Below are positions 56,718 through 64,000 of a DNA stretch of 64,000 nt, in pieces (the first letter of the stretch is position 1; each line of letters opens with the position of its first letter). This DNA comes from Bradyrhizobium sp. sBnM-33. GTDB lineage: Bacteria > Pseudomonadota > Alphaproteobacteria > Rhizobiales > Xanthobacteraceae. The DNA is taken from the NCBI RefSeq assembly GCF_032917945.1, contig NZ_CP136624.1, forward strand, positions 6,324,001-6,388,000. The letters run 5' to 3'. The notes under the pieces are model-generated. The model was not told the origin of the DNA. It searched no databases and saw only the letters and a list, made by a program, of their open reading frames with translations. The position numbers were made by a program, and so were the translations under genes.

Positions 56718-56888
56718 GACGTTAACTCCTGAGCAAAAACCGCAACTTATCGAACGTTACGAAGGCCGGGTTATACACAGGCCGCGGGCCGACCGCCAGT
56801 TAGATTTCCGGTAGTCCTGACAAGCTCTTGCGGCGAAATCCGAATTCGCATTTGCTATGGCCGCTCGCAAAGCTGGCAGGAGAACACG

Positions 56889-57794
56889 GTGGCCGAGCCG
56901 GGGCTGGACGACATATTTAGCGACGATATTACGGTGCCCGCGACAGATGGATACCCCCTTGCCGCGACGCTGTTTCTGCCCCGCGGGGCCAAGCGCCATG
57001 CGGTCCTGGTCAATTCGGCAACCGCCGTTCCCCGCAAGCTCTACCGGGGTTTTGCCGGCTACCTCGCTCACCGCGGCTGCGCGGTTCTGACCTACGATTA
57101 TCGCGGCACCGGCGACTCGAGGCAGCAGGCGCTGACCGGCTCGATCAGGCCGAAATCGCTGGTCGGCTTCAAGGTCTCGATGTCGGACTGGGCAGCCCAG
57201 GATATCACCGCGGCGGTCGCCTGGATGCGCGAGCGTTACAAGGCGCTGCCCTTCGCCTATGTCGGGCATTCGTTCGGCGGCCAGGCGCTCGGCCTGTTGC
57301 CGAACAATTCGGAAATTTCGCGCGCCCTCTTGATCGCCGCGCAAGCCGGTTACTGGAAACTGATGACGGCGCCGGAGCGCTACCGCGTCTATGTCCTGCT
57401 GAATTTCATCGGCGTCCCCTTAACCCGCGCCCTCGGCTACATGCCCGGCAAAGCCGGCCTCGGCATGGATCTGCCAAAGGATGCATTCCTGCAATGGGTC
57501 CGCTGGGTGATGAGCCCGCGCTATCTGTTTGATGATGCCAGGCTCGAAGCCGTGCAGAATTTCCCGAACTACAAGGGCGCGCTACGCGCACTCTGCATGT
57601 CCGACGATCCCTGGGCGACACGGCCGGCAGTCGAATTGTTGTGTTCGGGATTCACCTCGACCGCGCCCGAGATCATCACAGTGAGCCCTGCAGATACCGG
57701 CGTGAGCAAGATCGGGCATATGGGATTTTTCCGGCCCGAGCATCGCGACACGCTGTGGCGCGGGGCCGCGGAATGGATTCAGGCGGAGGAGTAG
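56889..57794 (+). CDS. alpha/beta-hydrolase fold protein
   Basis: A 301-residue cytoplasmic hydrolase. The nucleophile elbow is YVGHSFGGQALGL (GHSFG, Ser nucleophile), and the oxyanion region lies at TYDYRGTGDSRQQ. The C-terminal His is probably in ISKIGHMGFF-type sequence (KIGHMGFF). Translation starts with GTG at 56889 after AGGAG. It is divergent from the DAHP synthase gene; substrate unknown. Confidence 0.8.
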   Translation: MAEPGLDDIFSDDITVPATDGYPLAATLFLPRGAKRHAVLVNSATAVPRKLYRGFAGYLAHRGCAVLTYDYRGTGDSRQQALTGSIRPKSLVGFKVSMSDWAAQDITAAVAWMRERYKALPFAYVGHSFGGQALGLLPNNSEISRALLIAAQAGYWKLMTAPERYRVYVLLNFIGVPLTRALGYMPGKAGLGMDLPKDAFLQWVRWVMSPRYLFDDARLEAVQNFPNYKGALRALCMSDDPWATRPAVELLCSGFTSTAPEIITVSPADTGVSKIGHMGFFRPEHRDTLWRGAAEWIQAEE

Positions 57795-57795
57795 C

Positions 57796-58008
57796 TTACC
57801 TCACCACGCCGGCCGCGTCGCCGTCGTCGCCGGGCAAGACGTATTCGACCGCCAGCAGCCCTCCTTCAAGGATGAGAAACGCAACCGCGCCGCCTAGCCA
57901 GCCGAAGAACGCAATTGCAAAGGCCAACAGGAGCAAGGCGGATACGACATCCGCCAGGATCTTGCCGCTCCGCTCGATCGCGTCCTGTCCTCTCGAAAAG
58001 TAAGCCAT
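57796..58008 (-). CDS. small membrane protein, unknown function
   Basis: A 70-residue protein with two hydrophobic helices (DVVSALLLLAFAIAFFGW and AVAFLILEGGLLAVEY-like), preceded by GGAGAG six to seven bases before the ATG. It converges with the alpha/beta hydrolase gene, with stops touching. No family recognised, but the ribosome site and hydrophobic pattern support it. Confidence 0.55.
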   Translation of the reverse strand: MAYFSRGQDAIERSGKILADVVSALLLLAFAIAFFGWLGGAVAFLILEGGLLAVEYVLPGDDGDAAGVVR

Positions 58009-58195
58009 GGCCTCTCCGTCCAGGCGCCATCAATAAGCAATGCAACGTGGCGCAAAGGCGGGAGTTCCGTTCACCCTCGGCATCGCCGCTTCTCGGTCGC
58101 GGCTTCACCCGGCAAGACCGGACGTTCTCCGTCCGGCTGTTGAAACCAGTCCCCATTCTCCGAATTAGCCTTCTCAATGAGGCGAGAGGCCACCC

Positions 58196-58786
58196 ATGGA
58201 AGGAATTCGCGACGCCGCGCATCTATGCATCGATATGCAAAACATCTTCGCAAAGGGCGGCGTGTGGGAAACGCCATGGATGGAGAAGGTATTGCCGGTG
58301 ATCTCGGAGATTGCCGCGCGATATCCGGAGCGGACGGTATTCACGCGCTTCATCACGCCCGAGCGGCCGCAAGATCGTCGCGGCCAGTGGCAGGCCTATT
58401 TCACCAAATGGAAGCGCGCGACGCGCGGCGACCTCGCACCCGCCGCACTCGATATCGTGCCGGCACTAGCACGATATTCTCCGCCGGCTCTGGTCGTCGA
58501 CAAGCCGGCCTATTCGGCGTTCTTCGGATCGCGGCTCGGTCATCTGCTCGTCGAGCGGCATGTCGGTACCGTAGTGGTGTCAGGCGCCGAGACGGACGTC
58601 TGCGTACTCTCCACGGTGCTCGGCGCGGTCGATCTCGGCTTCCGCGTCGTCATCGTACAAGATGCGCTGTGCAGTTCCTCGGACATTGGCCATGATGCGC
58701 TGATGACTATGTATCGGACGCGGTTCAACGAGCAGATCGAGTTGGTCAGCGCCGCGGAACTATTCGACATGTGGCGTCCGGAATAG
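58196..58786 (+). CDS. isochorismatase-family cysteine hydrolase
   Basis: A 196-residue hydrolase. The catalytic triad is Asp in LCIDMQNIF, Lys in DKPAYSAFFGS and Cys in GAETDVCVLSTVL. The family hydrolyses amides or isochorismate; nicotinamidase-type and N-carbamoyl-type activities occur. No neighbour decides the substrate. It lies 80 bases before the flavodoxin-like gene. Confidence 0.82.
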   Translation: MEGIRDAAHLCIDMQNIFAKGGVWETPWMEKVLPVISEIAARYPERTVFTRFITPERPQDRRGQWQAYFTKWKRATRGDLAPAALDIVPALARYSPPALVVDKPAYSAFFGSRLGHLLVERHVGTVVVSGAETDVCVLSTVLGAVDLGFRVVIVQDALCSSSDIGHDALMTMYRTRFNEQIELVSAAELFDMWRPE

Positions 58787-58865
58787 ATGCGCCGGCGGGC
58801 CCCGGAACCGGCGCTCCCGCTACAACGTTGAGACGGCAGCAATCATCGCGCGAAAGGATCGATCC

Positions 58866-59942
58866 ATGGCGGCGCCGGACATTCGCAAGGAAATGCCGCC
58901 CGTCAAATTGCCGCGCGAGGAATTCGAGAGGCGCTATCGCGGCCGCTTCGTCGATCCGGTCTTCCAGCCGCTTCAGCGCGAGCTCGACGCCATCGTCGCG
59001 GCGGCATGGGACGCCTATAGCCATTCGCGCAAGGCCCCGCTGACCCGCAAGGCAGGCGCGGGCTTCGCCGATCCCGAGTACGAAATCGCGGTGGACTGGC
59101 TCGCCGCACGCGAGGCCATTCTCGAAGCGCAGCGGCGCCACGACGATGCCGCCGGGCAGCCGCGCATCCTCATCATCAACGGCTCGGCGCGCAGCGAGCA
59201 TACCTGCCCCGGCGAGACGTCCAAGACGTGGCGGCTGGTCAAGCTCGCCGAGCCGGTGCTGATCGAAATGGGATTTGCGGTCGACATTCTGGATCTGTCG
59301 CGGCTAACGTCGGAATATGGCCGGCAGATTCATCCCTGCAAATCCTGCATCGCCACTGCGATGCCGCTCTGTCACTGGCCCTGCAGTTGCTATCCAAACT
59401 ATTCGCTCGGCCAGACCGACGACTGGATGAACGAAATCTATCCGCTCTGGGTGGCAGCGCACGGCATCCTGATCGTGGCGCCGGTGAACTGGTATCACGC
59501 GTCGACGCCGCTGAAGGCGATGATGGATCGCCTGGTTTGCGCCGACGGCGGCAATCCCGATCCGACGTCCACCCACGGCAAGCACGCTGACCAGGCCAAA
59601 GCGCTCGAATTGAAGGGCTGGCCGTATCCGCGCCATCTGGCCGGCCGGCATTTCGGGCTTGTGATTCACGGCGACAGCGGAGGCGCGGAGACGATGCGCC
59701 GCTCGCTGTCGGACTGGCTGACCGACATGGCGCTGATCTCGGCCGGCCGCACCGCCGAAGCCGAGGGATATGTCGGCTACATGGAGCCCTACGCCACCTC
59801 GCATCAGGCGCTGGATGAGGACCGCGAATTCCACGACGAAGTACGCAATGCGGCACGCGCGCTGGGCAATGCATTGATGCTGGCGCGGGCGGGGAAGCTC
59901 AAAAATCCCGCCGAGGGGCTCGTCAATCCAAATCCGAAATAG
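58866..59942 (+). CDS. flavodoxin-fold NAD(P)H-dependent oxidoreductase with a Cys cluster
   Basis: A 358-residue protein. After about 95 residues of helical N-terminus comes RILIINGSARSEHT, the FMN-binding loop. Then five Cys in 18 residues (Cys158, 161, 169, 173, 175, within HPCKSCIATAMPLCHWPCSC). LWVAAHGILIVAPVNWYHAS is the second flavin-binding segment (quoted core: VAPVNWYHAS). The Cys spacing recalls iron-sulfur flavoproteins (Isf) with a [4Fe-4S] cluster. AGGA precedes ATG 58866. The partner or substrate is unknown. Confidence 0.75.
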   Translation: MAAPDIRKEMPPVKLPREEFERRYRGRFVDPVFQPLQRELDAIVAAAWDAYSHSRKAPLTRKAGAGFADPEYEIAVDWLAAREAILEAQRRHDDAAGQPRILIINGSARSEHTCPGETSKTWRLVKLAEPVLIEMGFAVDILDLSRLTSEYGRQIHPCKSCIATAMPLCHWPCSCYPNYSLGQTDDWMNEIYPLWVAAHGILIVAPVNWYHASTPLKAMMDRLVCADGGNPDPTSTHGKHADQAKALELKGWPYPRHLAGRHFGLVIHGDSGGAETMRRSLSDWLTDMALISAGRTAEAEGYVGYMEPYATSHQALDEDREFHDEVRNAARALGNALMLARAGKLKNPAEGLVNPNPK

Positions 59943-59944
59943 CT

Positions 59945-60062
59945 ACGTAGGAAGGGTGGAGCGACTTGTCCGCCGTAGCTCGCCAGAGCGAAGGAGGAGC
60001 GATACTCCCTCCCGCGCAAGAAAGAATGGCTTTCGCTGCGCTCTACCCATCCTACACGCCTC
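59945..60062. repeat. dispersed intergenic repeat-like sequence
   Basis: The stretch contains CCGTAGCTCGCCAGAGCGAAG and GCTTTCGCTGCGCTCTACCC followed by ATCCTAC, words that recur in rhizobial intergenic repeats. No gene is encoded, and it sits between the flavodoxin-like and dehydrogenase genes. Family assignment is from memory of such repeats, so modest confidence. Confidence 0.4.
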
Positions 60063-60071
60063 CCGCTACCC

Positions 60072-60923
<852 letters not shown>

Positions 60924-61012
60924 GGGGAAAACTCCGTTATTGAATGCTTGCCTGCACCGTTATCAGAGTGCCGCCGCCATCGGTAGCCCTTGGCGCGCTC
61001 ACTCGGCCGCTC

Positions 61013-61276
61013 CTACGACGCATCGGGGGCGCCGAAAACCTGATAGAGCACATGCCGGAGTTCAAACTGGTTGCAACCGCGAGAGGCAATGTTGCCGCGG
61101 CCATCGGGTGCCTCAAGCTCCCACCCCTCCTCGATGTCCGACCAATAGAGCAGTTTCTCGTCGAGAACCGCCACAGCAACAACTAATTCTCCGGGGGAGT
61201 CGCTCACGCCGACTGTACGCGGACGGATCAGCGCGCTTTCGAGTGCCGCCCGATGTTGCGGATGAAGCGAAGCCAT
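61013..61276 (-). CDS. small conserved hypothetical protein
   Basis: An 87-residue soluble protein with acidic and aromatic residues (LLYWSDIEEGWELEAP) and a Cys in NIASRGCNQFELRHVL. I start it at ATG 61276; an in-frame GTG at 61327 or upstream codons would lengthen it. Coding is supported by coherent composition; no family recognised. It lies between gor and hbdA on the same strand. Confidence 0.5.
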   Translation of the reverse strand: MASLHPQHRAALESALIRPRTVGVSDSPGELVVAVAVLDEKLLYWSDIEEGWELEAPDGRGNIASRGCNQFELRHVLYQVFGAPDAS

Positions 61277-61373
61277 GTCCGCTGCGAGCCGACTCGTTAC
61301 CAGAGAAATTTCGGGCTCGCATGACACAGGACTACAACCAATCAATTGCCAGCTACGGCGCTTCACGGAAGGT

Positions 61374-61402
61374 GATGGGTTTCGCAAAGAGCTCAACCCA
61401 TC
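61374..61402. repeat. short intergenic palindrome (GATGGGTT / AACCCATC)
   Basis: GATGGGTT (61374-61381) and AACCCATC (61395-61402) are inverted arms around a 13-base spacer, in sequence very like GGGTTTCGCTGCGCTCAACCC repeats scattered in rhizobial genomes. It immediately precedes the gor stop. Confidence 0.45.
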
Positions 61403-61410
61403 CTACGGCC

Positions 61411-62796
61411 CTACTCCGCCGCCTGCCTCACATACCGCGCCGTCGGCGTCCGCATGGTCACCAATTCCTCGGCCGCCGTCGGATGCAGCGCGATTGTCGC
61501 ATCGAAATCGGCTTTGGTCGCCTTCATCTTCACGGCGATGGCGACCGCCTGGATGATTTCGGCCGCGGTGTCGCCGACGATGTGACAGCCGAGCACGCGG
61601 TCCGTCGTGCCGTCGACCACGAGCTTCATCAGCACGCGGGTGTCGCGGCCGGACACGGTCGCCTTGATCGGGCGGAAATCGGCCTTGTAGATATCGACAT
61701 GGCTCACTTGCGCGCGCGCCTGCGCTTCGGTCAGGCCCACCGTGCCGACCTCGGGCTGCGAGAACACCGCCGTCGGAATGGTGGAGTGATCGACCTGCAC
61801 CGGGCGTTTGCCGAACACGGTGTCGGCAAAGGCATGGCCCTCGCGGATCGCGACCGGCGTCAGATTGAGGCGATGGGTGACGTCGCCGATCGCATAAATG
61901 TTGTCCACGGACGTCTTCGACCACTCATCGACGGCGATGCCGCCATTGACGGGATTGATGGCGACGCCGGGCTTCTCGAGCCCGAGATTGGCGACGTTCG
62001 GGTGGCGGCCGATCGCGAACATCACCTTCTCCGAGGCGATGCTCGAACCGCTGGATAGATGCGTGGTGTATTCATTGCCGTGCTTGTCCACTTTATCGAT
62101 GGTGCAGCCGGTGATGATCGTAATGCCCTGCTTCTCCATCTCGGCGCGGACATGCTTGCGGACGTCCTCATCAAAGCCGCGCAGAATATTGTCGCCGCGA
62201 TAGACCACGGTCACGTCGGAGCCGAAGCCGGCAAAGATGCCAGCGAATTCCAGCGCGATATAGCCGCCGCCCTGGATGACGATACGCTTCGGCAGCCCGG
62301 TGAGGTGAAACGCCTCGTTGGAAGAAATCACGTGCTCGATGCCGGGGATCTCCCGCCCATGGTTAGGCGCGCCACCGGTCGCGATCAGGATGTATTTTGC
62401 GGTGATCGTTTCGCCGGTCAACAGGCGCAGCGTGTGGGCGTCTTCCAGCACCGCGCGCGTCTTGACAATGCGCGCGCCTGATTTCTCGACATTAGCGGCG
62501 TAGATGCCTTCCAGCCGGGCGATCTCCTTGTCCTTGTTGGCAACAAGTGTGGGCCAATCAAAGGAGACTTCGGGAATGGTCCAGCCGAAACCTTTTGCGT
62601 CCTCGATCTCGTGGCGGACGTGTGAGCCGAGCACGAACAGCTTTTTCGGCACGCAGCCGCGGATCACGCAGGTGCCGCCCATCCGGTATTCTTCGGCAAC
62701 CATGACCTTTGCGCCATGGCCGGCGGCGATGCGGGCGGCGCGAACGCCGCCCGAACCACCGCCGATGACGAATAGATCGACATCGAACTCAGCCAT
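61411..62796 (-). CDS. gor: glutathione-disulfide reductase
   Basis: A 461-residue flavoenzyme that reduces oxidised glutathione with NADPH. The N-terminal FAD motif is IGGGSGGVRAAR and the redox-active disulfide is Cys43-Cys48 in GGTCVIRGCVPKK. The NADP site and the C-terminal dimer motif ALHPTAAEELV, with the catalytic His, are present. Length fits the family. Confidence 0.95.
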   Translation of the reverse strand: MAEFDVDLFVIGGGSGGVRAARIAAGHGAKVMVAEEYRMGGTCVIRGCVPKKLFVLGSHVRHEIEDAKGFGWTIPEVSFDWPTLVANKDKEIARLEGIYAANVEKSGARIVKTRAVLEDAHTLRLLTGETITAKYILIATGGAPNHGREIPGIEHVISSNEAFHLTGLPKRIVIQGGGYIALEFAGIFAGFGSDVTVVYRGDNILRGFDEDVRKHVRAEMEKQGITIITGCTIDKVDKHGNEYTTHLSSGSSIASEKVMFAIGRHPNVANLGLEKPGVAINPVNGGIAVDEWSKTSVDNIYAIGDVTHRLNLTPVAIREGHAFADTVFGKRPVQVDHSTIPTAVFSQPEVGTVGLTEAQARAQVSHVDIYKADFRPIKATVSGRDTRVLMKLVVDGTTDRVLGCHIVGDTAAEIIQAVAIAVKMKATKADFDATIALHPTAAEELVTMRTPTARYVRQAAE

Positions 62797-62892
62797 CTCA
62801 ACCCCGCCCGAAGCCGCTTCTGGTTAGCTCTTTTATTTGACGCGTTTTCTTCACGCGAACCGGAAGGCCACTTCGCTCGAAAACGCTATGGT

Positions 62893-63438
62893 TCAAATAT
62901 CCTTGCCGCGCTTCTTCATCTCGGCGCGGAACTGGCCGTTGATGGTTTCGGCAAAGGCCTGCGCCCACTGGTTCATGTAGGACATGCTGAACTGGATGGC
63001 GCGGGGCTCGCTCGCGAGCAGCTTCTGGCCGAGCGGCGACTTGTAGAAGGTCACGAGGTCCTTCAACTCCTGCTCGGTGAACTCGTTGGCGTAGACCTGC
63101 GCCATGCCTTCGCCGATTTCCTTCTCGCGGCCAGCGAGATTCTTGGCGACGATCACGGCGACTTCGTTGAGGTCTTTCTGGTAGTTCAGGTTACTCTGCA
63201 TCAGCACGTTCTTGGTCTGCTCGACGAGATTGGGAACGGCGTTGGCGTACATTGCGCTCGCGTTCTTCATCGCCAGGATTTCCTTGGCGGCGGCAATCGC
63301 CGCCGGTGAGCCGGGCTTGAGTTGCGCGGTCCCAGGCGCCGCGGGCGCGTTCTTCTGCTGTGCGCCGGCCGGAACGCCGGTCAGGGCAAGACCCACCGCA
63401 AGGCCGGCCGCCGACAAAATCCGTGAAAGCCTCTTCAT
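62893..63438 (-). CDS. DUF2059-domain secreted protein
   Basis: A 181-residue protein with a signal peptide (ILSAAGLAVGLALTGVPAGA) and a DUF2059-type C-terminal helical core (NEFTEQELKDLVTFYKSPLG). The function of the family is unknown. GAGGAG seven bases before the ATG supports the start. It lies just upstream of gor and downstream of rpiA on the same strand. Confidence 0.85.
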   Translation of the reverse strand: MKRLSRILSAAGLAVGLALTGVPAGAQQKNAPAAPGTAQLKPGSPAAIAAAKEILAMKNASAMYANAVPNLVEQTKNVLMQSNLNYQKDLNEVAVIVAKNLAGREKEIGEGMAQVYANEFTEQELKDLVTFYKSPLGQKLLASEPRAIQFSMSYMNQWAQAFAETINGQFRAEMKKRGKDI

Positions 63439-63462
63439 TCCGATTCTCCTCGATTACCGGCG

Positions 63463-64000
63463 TTACCGCCGCTCAATTACGCGAATTCCCTGGGCACCTG
63501 CCAGGACGGCGGTGCTGGCCAGACCAATGAACAACCCGTGTTCGACGACGCCCGGGATCAGGCTCAACAGGCCCGCCAGACGCGGCGCATCGGCGATGCG
63601 CCCGAGATGGGCATCGACAATCCAGTGGCCGCCATCGGTGACAAAAACGTGGCCGTCCTTGCCCTTGCGGAGCCCCATTTGCCCGGAAACGCCGCTTTGG
63701 GCAAATGCGGCCGCCATGGCCCGCCGGGTGGCGGCCAGCCCGAACGGAACGACCTCTACAGGTAGGGGGAAACGGCCGAGAACATCGACCCATTTGGTAT
63801 CGTCGGCAATCACGATCATGCGATCCGACGCCGCCGCCACGATCTTCTCCCGGAGCAGCGCCCCACCGCCGCCCTTGATCAGGTTGAGGGCGGGATCGAC
63901 CTCGTCGGCACCATCGACGGTGAGGTCGAGCCGGTCGACTTCATCGAGCGTGGTCAGCGGAATTTTGCAGGCTTCGGCCTGGGCGCGGGTCGCTTCCGAC
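63463..64000 (-). CDS. rpiA: ribose-5-phosphate isomerase A, C-terminal part (runs off the window)
   Basis: At least 178 residues on the minus strand, open to the window edge. The signature is [20 protein letters not shown] followed by [11 protein letters not shown], the RpiA substrate site with the catalytic region. It ends [11 protein letters not shown]. It interconverts ribose 5-phosphate and ribulose 5-phosphate. The N-terminus lies beyond position 64000. Confidence 0.93.
   Translation of the reverse strand, partial: SEATRAQAEACKIPLTTLDEVDRLDLTVDGADEVDPALNLIKGGGGALLREKIVAAASDRMIVIADDTKWVDVLGRFPLPVEVVPFGLAATRRAMAAAFAQSGVSGQMGLRKGKDGHVFVTDGGHWIVDAHLGRIADAPRLAGLLSLIPGVVEHGLFIGLASTAVLAGAQGIRVIERR

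Overview
The window is GC-rich, densely coded alphaproteobacterial chromosome, most likely Bradyrhizobium or a close relative in the Nitrobacteraceae. This is inferred from the protein families and their order: a DUF2865 protein, the cysS-GNAT-cimA group, psd-pssA, tandem kup genes, a XoxF/G/J-type quinoprotein group, a liv-type ABC transporter with an acyl-CoA ligase, Bug/TctC binding proteins and a palindromic GTCATTGCGAG repeat. No rRNA, tRNA, CRISPR array, phage or complete insertion sequence was seen.

Layout. 0-6 kb: the start of a MASE1-type membrane protein (cut by the window edge), a putative Na+/H+ antiporter with a universal stress protein, a secreted class C beta-lactamase-like serine hydrolase, and a CHASE3/PAS histidine kinase. 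6-11 kb: a Tat-exported solute-binding protein, then a PQQ alcohol dehydrogenase with the Asp-X-Asp lanthanide signature, its cytochrome c and a XoxJ-like binding protein. 11-15.6 kb: an SGNH/DUF459 protein with altered catalytic residues, an amidase_3 protein, an unrecognised secreted protein, and a small scar fusing the decayed 3' end of a kup gene to a 3' piece of a xoxJ-like gene. 15.6-25 kb: a minus-strand transporter operon (acyl-CoA ligase, livG, livH, livM, binding protein, livF) and a nearby amidohydrolase. 25-31.6 kb: an accessory stretch with a small Cys-rich protein, an NAD(P)-binding epimerase-like protein, a frameshifted vanadium-haloperoxidase-like gene, a cupin, a methyltransferase, short ORFs and a strong hairpin. 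31.6-34.6 kb: a complete tctCBA tricarboxylate-type transporter.

34.6-42.4 kb: two tandem kup potassium transporters, motA-motB, and a frameshifted Bug-type binding protein beside an RraA-like gene. 42.4-64 kb is mostly housekeeping: pssA-psd (phosphatidylethanolamine synthesis), an Atm1/HMT1-type ABC exporter, a LOG-family nucleosidase, a glyoxalase-fold protein, the cysS - 37-residue protein - GNAT - cimA operon, a DUF2865 protein, nadE, dgkA and a class II DAHP synthase, an alpha/beta hydrolase, an isochorismatase-like hydrolase, a Cys-rich flavodoxin-like protein, a 3-hydroxybutyryl-CoA dehydrogenase, glutathione reductase, a DUF2059 protein and rpiA (cut by the window edge).

The most interesting points are the rare-earth-type alcohol oxidation cluster, the kup/xoxJ recombination scar with GCGCGG microhomology, the apparent loss of catalytic residues in the SGNH protein, a possible lysozyme-like motif in the unknown secreted protein, and three single-base frameshifts that all fall in short homopolymers, so true decay and sequencing error must be told apart.
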